DNA of 64,000 nucleotides from Azomonas agilis (GTDB lineage: Bacteria > Pseudomonadota > Gammaproteobacteria > Pseudomonadales > Pseudomonadaceae). The stretch spans positions 230,737 through 294,736 of the forward strand of contig NZ_VLKG01000004.1 of the NCBI RefSeq assembly GCF_007830255.1. Reading direction: 5' to 3'. The position numbers and the translations under genes were made by a program. The notes below the pieces were generated by a model. That model saw only the letters and a list, made by a program, of their open reading frames with translations. It was not told the origin of the DNA and searched no databases. Position 1 is the first letter of the stretch; each line of letters opens with the position of its first letter. Positions 45,779 through 53,167 of the stretch are shown here, one piece after another.

Positions 45779-46334
45779 ATGAGAACCTTGCCTAGAGTTT
45801 GCTGTAAATTGGGCGTTTCTAAGATCAGAGGTTGAGATCCTCTGTAAGCCTGTAATGATCCACTACAAAACCGCTAAGAAAGAGATTTAAGTATGGAGTG
45901 TGGCTTGTCTTGCATACTCAACGCACTATGCGGTCTTACTTGGTTATAGAGGCTTTTTGTGCCTCTTGATCCGAACCTTTAATCCTTCCTCAGTATAGAT
46001 TCGATAGGTGCGTTTTCTGTTCACCACCAGTCCCTCTGCCTTAACCAGCTCATGGACTAACAGTTGAGCGCTCAACGACCAAGGCTTTTAACTGAGACTG
46101 CAACGGCTCATCTTCTTTAGGCTTAGCTTTTGTAGCATCCTTTAGCTTAGGCAAAATGCGTGAAACAACTAACGTGGCTTTCTGATAGGATGATTGGCAT
46201 AGCTGAGAAAAACCCATCACATTTCACCCCCAACAACGTGTTTTCAAAAGCGTTTACGCATTTCATTTATCACTTTAAAATCACCAAAACCTTGCCTAAT
46301 ACCTCTTGGCATGACTGAGTATAGAATTTAAACT
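45779..46334. other. gene-free region with IS3 relic between mhpB and the plasmid-like module
   Basis: Apart from the IS3 fragment at 45952-46133 I see no intact gene. The part from 46200 to 46334 contains a CCCCC run and AT-rich DNA leading to the palindrome at 46335. Confidence 0.5.
45952..46133 (-). pseudogene. IS3-family transposase orfB N-terminal relic
   Basis: On the minus strand EDEPLQSQLKALVVER is followed, after a short deletion and frame change, by LLVHELVKAEGLVVNRKRTY then RIYTEEGLKVRIKRHKKPL and a stop. This is the HTH-21-like start of IS3 (IS51/IS407-group) integrases, usually RRFGYRRLHVLLKREGLVVN then HKR. The DDE domain is gone. Confidence 0.78.
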
Positions 46335-46356
46335 TTAAGTGCTGAACCGCACTTAA
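46335..46356. promoter_or_regulatory. palindromic operator upstream of the XRE regulator
   Basis: TTAAGTGC (46335-46342) and GCACTTAA (46349-46356) are perfect 8-base arms with a 6-nt spacer, 19 nt before the XRE gene start. Size and place suit autoregulation by the helix-turn-helix protein. Confidence 0.6.
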
Positions 46357-46375
46357 TAACACAGTAAGTACCTCA

Positions 46376-46618
46376 ATGATTGAACGTAAATACATCACCG
46401 CTAGACAATGTGCTGCCGCCCGCATGCTTTTAAACTGGACCCAAACCGATTTGGCTGAAGCTTCTGGAGCCTCTAAACGAGCGATCAGTGACTTTGAAAC
46501 CGGGAAGAGTGCTCCCCGTCGTGTGACGCTTGATGCTATTGAAGCTGCTTTTATTGTTGCAGGTTTACGCATTCTTGAGTCGGGTGGTGTCGACTTTGAT
46601 GCTGTGGATGAAGAATGA
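46376..46618 (+). CDS. small XRE-family helix-turn-helix regulator
   Basis: The 80-residue product is one Cro/CI-type helix-turn-helix domain: ARQCAAARMLLNWTQTDLAE, then ASGASKRAISDFETGKSAPR. A short acidic tail (ESGGVDFDAVDEE) follows. It lies 42 nt before a plasmid-type replication initiator on the same strand and probably controls it through the palindrome at 46335-46356. No toxin partner is seen. Confidence 0.85.
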   Translation: MIERKYITARQCAAARMLLNWTQTDLAEASGASKRAISDFETGKSAPRRVTLDAIEAAFIVAGLRILESGGVDFDAVDEE

Positions 46619-46660
46619 AAATTAGGTCGTAGACTCCGATATTGAAGCCAAGGTTTCTAA

Positions 46661-47854
46661 ATGAAGGATGAGAGCTCTGTAAAGCACGGGGGCTTGGCAG
46701 CTCGGGTTGCAGCCATTGCGAAAAAAAATACGCATAAACTGAAGACTGAAAAATCAAAACAACAGAGTCTTGCTGCAGCTCTTCAACGCGAACAAGAACA
46801 ACAAATCCCTAACACTCCTCCTCAAATACCTTTGCAGCTCCCGCTGTTTCCGCAAGATAAATCCGCAATGCCACATAAATGGACAAGATCTAGCTTGTTT
46901 ATGTCGGTAGCTGCGGGGGGAAAATCTAATCTGAGTCGCCCTAAATACGTAAAAACGCGCCTTGCCAGTCGCAACGATTTGACCCTCTTTTACACGGGTG
47001 AGCAGTTGGATATGGCAGACAATGATGTATTTTTGCATGCCATTCGTTTAGCTCAGGGACAAGCCGCTGGCGCACCCATTTATTTTGTGCGTAGTCAGTT
47101 TCTTGAGGCAATTGGTAGAACGACGGGCACTTCGGGATATAAGTGGTTAAAGGATTCTTTACAACGCTTAGCTTCTGCAACCTTGTTTATTGAAAATGCG
47201 GATGGGGATGGAAAGATGTTTCGGCTGATTAAAGAACTCAGTTGGAAGCGTCAAAACGAAGAGTTTTGGTTATCTCTTGATTCAGAAATTGTACAGTTTT
47301 TTGGCAAACACGAGTTGGCTCACATTGATTTCCAAGCTCGATTAGAATTAAGAGCTCCTTTGGCTAAATGGCTGCAAAACTATGCATCAGGGCATCGTTC
47401 TGGAGATTGGCATCATGTTTCTGTTGAAAATCTCCGAGTTTGGAGCGGTAGTGGTGAAATGCGAAATTTTATGGGAAAAGGCCGAGGCCTTCCTAAAGCG
47501 CTAGAGGAGCTTGTGGCCACCAATATCATTGAAGAATATGAGTTTTACGAAACTAAAACCTTAGGGCGCTACGAAAAAATGGTTAAGTGGTGGCGGCCCA
47601 GTGATTTTGGTAAATGGCTGCGAAATTACACGCTTGCCCAGCCTGCGGGTTGGTATCAGGTTGATGTAGATGAGTTATTGAGTTTGAGCCAATACCGGAC
47701 ATTGAAGTCTTTTTTAGCTGTAGGCAGGGGGCTAAGAAAGGCACTGAGTGAACTGGAAAAATCACTGATTATTGATCAGTCCGAAATTTATTATGAAACT
47801 ACAGAGGACAATAATAAGCTACTTCGAGTACGTTGGCTGAAATTAGATAGATAG
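46661..47854 (+). CDS. TrfA-like plasmid replication initiator
   Basis: The 397-residue product has a basic, Gln-rich N-terminus and then the TrfA pattern: PHKWTRSSLFMSVAAGGKSN, KTRLASRNDLTLFYTGEQLD, IYFVRSQFLEAIGRTTGTSG and LKDSLQRLASATLFIE. Two winged-helix-like halves follow. TrfA binds iterons of IncP-type plasmids and starts replication. No iterons, partition or transfer genes are seen nearby, so this is probably a chromosomal plasmid remnant or a domesticated initiator. Confidence 0.8.
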   Translation: MKDESSVKHGGLAARVAAIAKKNTHKLKTEKSKQQSLAAALQREQEQQIPNTPPQIPLQLPLFPQDKSAMPHKWTRSSLFMSVAAGGKSNLSRPKYVKTRLASRNDLTLFYTGEQLDMADNDVFLHAIRLAQGQAAGAPIYFVRSQFLEAIGRTTGTSGYKWLKDSLQRLASATLFIENADGDGKMFRLIKELSWKRQNEEFWLSLDSEIVQFFGKHELAHIDFQARLELRAPLAKWLQNYASGHRSGDWHHVSVENLRVWSGSGEMRNFMGKGRGLPKALEELVATNIIEEYEFYETKTLGRYEKMVKWWRPSDFGKWLRNYTLAQPAGWYQVDVDELLSLSQYRTLKSFLAVGRGLRKALSELEKSLIIDQSEIYYETTEDNNKLLRVRWLKLDR

Positions 47855-47864
47855 TATTTATTAA

Positions 47865-47900
47865 GTTAGCCCTACCAAGCTAGGCTTAAATGGGGCTAAC
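47865..47900 (+). terminator. hairpin after the replication initiator gene
   Basis: GTTAGCCC (47865-47872) pairs with GGGCTAAC (47893-47900) around a 20-nt loop, 10 nt after the stop. AT-rich sequence follows. It lies between convergent genes and may serve both. Confidence 0.62.
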
Positions 47901-47947
47901 TATATTCAAATAAACTGAATCATCCTCGTTTTTAAAGGGGAATAAAT

Positions 47948-48982
47948 TTAGCTTTGATGGGTTTCAGTATTTTCTTTTTCAGGGAATATAACGCTGGCCA
48001 CAATACCAATCACCAGTACCGTGATCACAATAACTAAACTGGTATTGGGGCTAATACTAATACCGTGATGGAATAGGTGATTAGTTGCATTAAGAGCTAA
48101 TTTACCTGCGATGAAAAACAACAGAACAATCACCGCTTTTTCTAAATGTACCAGGTAGCGCTTGAGTGCTTCGAGGACAAAATACAAAGTACGCAGCCCC
48201 AAGATGGCAAACAGCATGGCGGAATAGACAATCAGAGGTTCACGACTGACTGCGATGACCGCGGGAACTGAGTCAAACGCAAATAGAATATCGGAGAACT
48301 CAATCATTACTAAGCATAAAAAGAGCGGCGTGGCAAAAATAGCACCCTTAGTTGCTAGAGAAAATTCTTGGTTCTCTGGTTTTTGTACTTCGACTTCAAG
48401 TTTTTCGCGGCTTACAAAAAAGTTATGACCGTAGAGTTTTGGCCAAACGGGGAACAGCTTATGGGCGAAACGATAGGCCATGTGCTGAGAGTAGTCGATT
48501 TCGGCATCTTTGCTTTCGTCGCTTTTGAGCATCATGACGGCAGTCCAAGCCACAATCAGGGAAAATAGGATCTCAACCCAAGGACCAAAAGCCAGCAGAC
48601 TGGTACCAATGGCGACGAAAATACCACGGAATACGATAGCGCCCATGATGCCCCAGTATAGGACACGGTGGCGAAGGCCATCGGGTACCTTAAACCAAGC
48701 AAAAATCGCCATGAAAACGAATAGGTTGTCTACACTCAGAACTTTTTCTAGGGCATAGCCGGTTAAGAATAAGCTAGCGATTTCTGAACCGTGATGGATG
48801 TATAAAAATCCTGCAAAAGCTAATGAAATAGCTACCCAAAACACGGACCAAATAGAGGCTCCTAGCAGGGTGATAGGTTTATCATCACGGTGAGTCAGAA
48901 TGTCTAGCAGCAAAGCCCCTAGAGCAATGCCCGCAAATACCAAGGTAGTAAGTGGTGGAAATCCAAGATGAGTTGCTTCCAC
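47948..48982 (-). CDS. TerC/Alx-family membrane protein
   Basis: The 344-residue protein has about nine transmembrane segments and the TerC landmarks: GYALEKVLSVDNLFVFMAIF, VPDGLRHRVLYWGI and VMIEFSDILFAFDSVPAVIA, with acidic residues in the membrane. TerC proteins export manganese or aid metal loading of exported proteins; a tellurite phenotype gave the name. No yybP-ykoY riboswitch could be recognised upstream, but a perfect palindrome lies at 49070-49089. Confidence 0.9.
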   Translation of the reverse strand: MEATHLGFPPLTTLVFAGIALGALLLDILTHRDDKPITLLGASIWSVFWVAISLAFAGFLYIHHGSEIASLFLTGYALEKVLSVDNLFVFMAIFAWFKVPDGLRHRVLYWGIMGAIVFRGIFVAIGTSLLAFGPWVEILFSLIVAWTAVMMLKSDESKDAEIDYSQHMAYRFAHKLFPVWPKLYGHNFFVSREKLEVEVQKPENQEFSLATKGAIFATPLFLCLVMIEFSDILFAFDSVPAVIAVSREPLIVYSAMLFAILGLRTLYFVLEALKRYLVHLEKAVIVLLFFIAGKLALNATNHLFHHGISISPNTSLVIVITVLVIGIVASVIFPEKENTETHQS

Positions 48983-49069
48983 AATTGGTTCCTTAAGGCT
49001 CGAAGTTATTTAAAATAAAATCCTTATACATTGGCGGTAACAAGCCACCCAGTCCTTTTCAGCATCGCA

Positions 49070-49089
49070 GATTACCTATATAGGTAATC
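49070..49089. promoter_or_regulatory. 20-bp perfect palindrome upstream of the terC-like gene
   Basis: GATTACCTATATAGGTAATC reads the same on both strands. It lies 88 nt before the terC-like ATG. It has the size of a dimeric regulator operator; the regulator is unknown. Confidence 0.6.
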
Positions 49090-49284
49090 GTATCCTCGAC
49101 TTTTCTACTCTGGTAACTCTGTTTCAAAGCTTAAGTGCAGGTAATCTAAACATTAAATGAGATGCTTCTGTTATTGAAATTGTGTTTCTTGAAACATCAA
49201 GCATGGATCTGACCTATCCGCCAAAATTAGCACCATGAGCTTGACGAGATTTCCATTTAACCTGTGAGCGATGGAGATCTTGAT

Positions 49285-49500
49285 ATGAACAAGTGTTATA
49301 GCGAAGAACAAATCATCAAGGCGATTAAGGCGCATGAAGCAGAGGCTAAGGTTAATAACCTCTGTCGTAGGCTCGGAGTTACCTGCGGCACATTTACAAC
49401 GGGCACCGCAAGTACGCAGGACTGGAAGTTAATGAGGCCCAACCTTTGAAAGACCTCGAGGCCGAAAACAACAAGCCCAAATGTGACCTCTGGGAGTTAT
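49285..49500 (+). pseudogene. IS3-family transposase orfA relic
   Basis: MNKCYSEEQIIKAIKAHEAE then AKVNNLCRRLGVTCGTF is the helix-turn-helix start of an IS3 orfA. After a frame change the DNA gives LEVNEAQPLKDLEAENNKPK then CDL, the leucine-zipper end of the same protein. About 50 nt before the frame, TGACCTATCCGCCAAAATTA may be part of the element's terminal repeat. Its end touches the stop of the membrane-protein gene on the other strand. Confidence 0.82.
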
Positions 49501-50690
49501 AGGCTGTAGATCCAGTTGAGATTTCTATAGCTCAAGTGCGACGTGAGGGGGCCTAGGGCCAGTCCAAATCCTATGGCGAAAATAATGAACCATCGGTACT
49601 GATAAATGACTTTGGTTATTGCCGCCGCGAGCACTGGATCTCGCATTATCAATGTCAGGGAAATGGCAGTATTGCTGATGGTAATACTCCACCAGCGTGT
49701 GTAGTCCGTAGCGATCAGATACAGAGCTAAAGGCGACGCGGAACAGGCCAGTAAGAAGGATTCGTAGGAGATCCATTTGATATGGCTTGATAGTGCCTTC
49801 AGTATTTTTATACCTATGAAAAATATGGGGATTAATCCAAGCAGCATGTTGATATGAAATTTTAGATAAAGAGTACTGAGTACTGTGTTCGCGGTTTCCG
49901 AAGCGTTTCCCTGTAGTGTATTAAACAAAATTCTAACGGCATCCATGTTGATAGGCTGCGTCGTTGCCAGAAGATGCTCGTAGTATTTCTGTAGAGAGAT
50001 TCTGGAGTCGGGATTGCTCGTACCAATGAAGATCACTTCGGCTAGGAGTAAGACGAAAACGATCAGAATCAGGCTGCTGTCGGAACTCACTATTTTGGGC
50101 TTGTTGGTGTAAAACCAAATTCCGATAAGCAGAGGAACGAACATCACGAAACTGGCTTCGTGAATGGGAATGATCAGGCAGCCTGCAAACAAGATGGCAA
50201 GTACACCGACCTTGGCCGAACCTTTGAGGATTGCAAGGATGCCGATAATGGCGATCAGATAATTGATGTTGTCCAGAAATCCTGCGGCTTGCGCGAAGTG
50301 CGGGATAATCAACGGATGGCAGATGAAGAAGAGGGCGAGAAGGAAGGCGGCCGTGCTCTGTTTGCAATAAGACAGTACGGATTGTGATAAGAGCCAGAAC
50401 AAGGCGATGCAGGCACTGAGGGCAAAGAAAAAGGCCGCGATCATGTAGAACTCAGGGCTGGGTACATACCCGAATGCCTTGAGTAAACCGCCGACCAGAC
50501 CTCTTCTGACAAGGCCAAAGTCATAGTTCAATACCCACTGCGTATACACCCACTCATCGAAATGATGCTCGTAGGAGGTAAAAAATACGACTACGAAGAC
50601 TAGAAGCAAGATGTGAAATTTCTGCTTGTAGTTCTCTGAATACTCCTGATCCAACCAGTGACTGCTAGGCGATAGATTTTCTGCTGACAT
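49497..50690 (-). CDS. polytopic membrane protein, possible GT-C-type glycosyltransferase
   Basis: The 397-residue protein has an N-terminal cytosolic stretch and roughly ten hydrophobic segments. Just after the first segment comes EHHFDEWVYTQWVLNYDFGL then VRRGLVGG. Acidic residues in the first outer loop are a trait of GT-C enzymes that use polyprenyl-phosphate sugars, but no family could be named with confidence. It starts 17 nt after the GGT gene on the same strand, so they share a transcript. Its 3' end abuts an IS3 relic and may have been trimmed by it. Confidence 0.6.
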   Translation of the reverse strand: MSAENLSPSSHWLDQEYSENYKQKFHILLLVFVVVFFTSYEHHFDEWVYTQWVLNYDFGLVRRGLVGGLLKAFGYVPSPEFYMIAAFFFALSACIALFWLLSQSVLSYCKQSTAAFLLALFFICHPLIIPHFAQAAGFLDNINYLIAIIGILAILKGSAKVGVLAILFAGCLIIPIHEASFVMFVPLLIGIWFYTNKPKIVSSDSSLILIVFVLLLAEVIFIGTSNPDSRISLQKYYEHLLATTQPINMDAVRILFNTLQGNASETANTVLSTLYLKFHINMLLGLIPIFFIGIKILKALSSHIKWISYESFLLACSASPLALYLIATDYTRWWSITISNTAISLTLIMRDPVLAAAITKVIYQYRWFIIFAIGFGLALGPLTSHLSYRNLNWIYSL

Positions 50691-50707
50691 TCGATATCTC
50701 CAGTGTT

Positions 50708-52426
50708 CTAGCGAAGGGAATGTTGCTGAGTGGGTGCAGACTGTGCTGGCACGATTTCGGCCGTCCCCATACCGCGTGGGTCGCTGGCACCTTCAACCTG
50801 TCCAGTCAGCTTGTCCCAGTGAATGGATTGCTGGTTGCCATAGGTCGCTACCTGTTTTAGCTGATGCCCGCGTGCTGCCAGTTCGTCGCGTTCGGCTTGG
50901 CTGAACGCATCCGGTTCGTGGCTGATCACATCTGGTAGGTACTGGTGGTGGTAGCGCGGTAGGCTTACCCAACGCGAAGCCGGTTCGCCTTGTAAGTATG
51001 CGAGTGACGAAATCAGAATCATGCTAGGAATCTGGCTGCCTCCGGGCGTACCGAAGGTAACGAAGCTCTGATCAGATTCGATAAAGCTGGGCGCCATGCT
51101 GGAGAGGGGCCGCTTGCCTCCGGCTAAGGCGTTGGCGGCAGTGCCTTGGAGCCCGTAGGCATTGCTGCCACCGACATCAATGGCGAAATCATCCATTTCG
51201 TTGTTCAGTAATATGCCCGTGCCTGGGACGGTAAAGGCAGCTCCGAACATGCTGTTGAGCGAAAGGGTAGCGGCGACCGCGTTGCCTTGCGCATCCAGTA
51301 CCGTGAAGTGGGTCGTGTGATCGCCTTCGCGCCAAGATTGCGCAGGCGGCAGGCTGTTGCTCGGTGTGGCGCGGTTAGGATCAATACTATTGGCTTGCTG
51401 CTTCAGATAATCCGCAGCGGTTAGTTGCTTTAGCGGTATCTGGACGAAATCTGGATCCCCCAGCACACCTCGGTCACGATAGGCGCGCCGTAGTGTTTCC
51501 ACTATGTAGTGAGTGCGCTGCGCTGTCTCGGCCGCCTGCCAAGGCAGTGATTGCAGCATGCCGAGGCTTTGTACTAGAATCAGGCCGCCAGCCGAAGGCG
51601 GTGGGGCGCTGATCAGTTCAGCGCCGTTTGGCAATTTCTGGCGCAGGGGTTCCCGCTCAACGACCTGATATGCACTCAGGTCTTCTAAAGTCCAAGATCC
51701 ACCCCTGTTTTGCACGCCATCGACCAGCGTTTTGGCCAGCTCATCGTTATAAAACCCCTCATGGCCGTGGTCTGCTAGGCGTTGCAGGCTGGAGGCCAAC
51801 TCTGGATATTTTATCCGTTGTCCTTGGGCCGGTATTTCCCCATTGATGAGAAATAACTGCGCGCTGCCTAGATCCCGGCGTAAAGCTTCCAACCTATGGC
51901 CCGCCCACTTGCGATAATGCTCGTCGATCTCGACTCCATCGCGGGCCAGACGGATAGCGGGCTCTAGGCTCGTAGCGATGGGCAGGCGGCCGTACTGTTC
52001 GGACAGCTTAACCATAGCCGCAGGCTGGCCCGGTATGGCACTCGCCAGAGCGCCATCGACCGATAGGTCGGCCTGTATTTTGCCGTCGCGCCTGTAGTGT
52101 TCTGGCGTGATGCCCAGAGGAGCCCGCTCACGGGCATCAAGAAAACGATATTGCGGTGTCGTTCCCGCTGTACGCAGTAGGAAGAAGCCTCCGCCTCCCA
52201 AACCAGATCCGTAGGGCTCCACCACCGCCAGTACCCCGGCAATGGCAACGGCGGCATCGAATGCATTACCACCGGCTTCAATGATTTGGCGGCCGGCTGC
52301 GGTGGCCAAGGGGTGAGGGGTAGTGATTACATTGTGTGCAGGGGTATCGGCTTGTGCTTTGAGCGTCAGTGCCCACAGAGCAAGGGCTAGCAGCGGCCAT
52401 TTTGGGGTGGCACGGTTTGTATTCAT
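50708..52426 (-). CDS. ggt: gamma-glutamyltransferase (periplasmic)
   Basis: Start ATG 52426 (MNTNRATPKWPLLALALWAL, cut after AQA) follows AGGAAG; the frame from 52519 is longer but lacks this signal start. The 572-residue precursor has the autocleavage site before TTHFTVLDAQGNAVAATLSL, with Thr near residue 371 as nucleophile. It also has GGNAFDAAVAIAGVLAVVEP and the GSGLGGGGFF loop. GGTs remove or transfer gamma-glutamyl groups. An iron-starvation promoter pattern at 52483-52506 suggests use in siderophore or glutathione processing (inference). Confidence 0.93.
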   Translation of the reverse strand: MNTNRATPKWPLLALALWALTLKAQADTPAHNVITTPHPLATAAGRQIIEAGGNAFDAAVAIAGVLAVVEPYGSGLGGGGFFLLRTAGTTPQYRFLDARERAPLGITPEHYRRDGKIQADLSVDGALASAIPGQPAAMVKLSEQYGRLPIATSLEPAIRLARDGVEIDEHYRKWAGHRLEALRRDLGSAQLFLINGEIPAQGQRIKYPELASSLQRLADHGHEGFYNDELAKTLVDGVQNRGGSWTLEDLSAYQVVEREPLRQKLPNGAELISAPPPSAGGLILVQSLGMLQSLPWQAAETAQRTHYIVETLRRAYRDRGVLGDPDFVQIPLKQLTAADYLKQQANSIDPNRATPSNSLPPAQSWREGDHTTHFTVLDAQGNAVAATLSLNSMFGAAFTVPGTGILLNNEMDDFAIDVGGSNAYGLQGTAANALAGGKRPLSSMAPSFIESDQSFVTFGTPGGSQIPSMILISSLAYLQGEPASRWVSLPRYHHQYLPDVISHEPDAFSQAERDELAARGHQLKQVATYGNQQSIHWDKLTGQVEGASDPRGMGTAEIVPAQSAPTQQHSLR

Positions 52427-52482
52427 AGAGCTTCCTGTGAATGCACCTTCTTCGGCCATAACACCGCCGACTCTGGGGGAGA

Positions 52483-52506
52483 ACGAACCAAGTGGTTGAG
52501 AATTTA
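52483..52506 (-). promoter_or_regulatory. PvdS-type iron-starvation box of ggt
   Basis: On the minus strand TAAAT (52506-52502), 16 nt, then CGT (52485-52483): an exact TAAAT-N16-CGT. The CGT ends 56 nt before the ggt ATG. Confidence 0.7.
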
Positions 52507-52562
52507 TGGCAGGTTGCACGACCTTTCCCGCAGCAGAGGCATCAATGCTGGCGGTCTTGGGG

Positions 52563-53012
52563 TTATGTGCCGAACTTAAGGCGGCCTTTCATCAGCACAG
52601 AGTGAGCGGGGAAGGAACAGAAGAACTGGTAATCCCCATCTGCGTTCAGCGTTGCGGTATCAAGGGTCACGCTGTCTTCTTCACCGCCGCCCAGCAGGCG
52701 GGTATAGGCAATGACACGGGGATCGTTGGACTTCAGGTAGCCCTGTTCGAGTCCGGCGGCGATGCCATCAGCGAGGATGGCCTGCATGTTACGGGTTTCG
52801 CTCAACACCCAGTTGTGTCCCATGACCTCCTTGGGCAAGGTGCCGGGATGTTTCAGGGTGATAGTGAAATGCTTGCAGCTAGCAGGCACGATGATCTCAT
52901 CCTTATCGAACATCATCTGGTCGGTGCCGCGAATATCGGTGGAGCAATTGTCGGCTGACCAAGCAAAGCCGGGAAGGGTAAGGCCAAGGACTAAAAGTAG
53001 AGCACGCTGCAT
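52563..53012 (-). CDS. azu: azurin (type 1 blue copper protein)
   Basis: The 149-residue precursor has a signal peptide ([20 protein letters not shown]). All copper ligands of azurin are visible: His in MGHNWVLS, Cys and His in FCSFPAH, Met in SVLMKG, plus the Gly before the first loop. The N-terminal Cys3-Cys26 disulfide partners are also present. Azurin carries one electron in the periplasm. The gene is divergent from the PvdP-like gene and carries a TAAAG-N16-CGT promoter. Confidence 0.95.
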   Translation of the reverse strand: MQRALLLVLGLTLPGFAWSADNCSTDIRGTDQMMFDKDEIIVPASCKHFTITLKHPGTLPKEVMGHNWVLSETRNMQAILADGIAAGLEQGYLKSNDPRVIAYTRLLGGGEEDSVTLDTATLNADGDYQFFCSFPAHSVLMKGRLKFGT

Positions 53013-53053
53013 GGAATCTCCGCGGGGCTAAGTTCAAAAGTCCAGCTAAACAA

Positions 53054-53077
53054 ACGATCGGGGGCCGCTTGGCTTTA
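53054..53077 (-). promoter_or_regulatory. PvdS-type box (TAAAG variant) of azurin
   Basis: On the minus strand TAAAG (53077-53073), 16 nt, CGT (53056-53054), 41 nt before the azurin ATG. One base differs from the TAAAT consensus. Confidence 0.55.
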
Positions 53078-53098
53078 GGTTTTGACGCCACGGATGCA

Positions 53099-53122
53099 TA
53101 AATTCTGGGCTAACGCATTCGT
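53099..53122 (+). promoter_or_regulatory. PvdS-type iron-starvation box of the pvdP-like gene
   Basis: TAAAT (53099-53103), 16 nt, CGT (53120-53122): an exact match, 45 nt before the ATG. It is back to back with the azurin box, 21 nt away. Confidence 0.75.
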
Positions 53123-53167
53123 TCTCGTAGCATGCGCTCAGGGGAGCGGACAAGCGGACAGGTACAG

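Noticed and set aside
46100..46375. Iterons for the TrfA-like initiator
   Set aside because: Repeated TTTAG/GGCTTAG pieces near 46115-46150 are short, irregular and lie next to the IS3 orfB relic, so I do not call an origin.
48983..49284. yybP-ykoY manganese riboswitch upstream of the TerC-like gene
   Set aside because: The family often has one, so I looked for its conserved loops on the minus strand and did not find them; only the 20-bp palindrome stands out.
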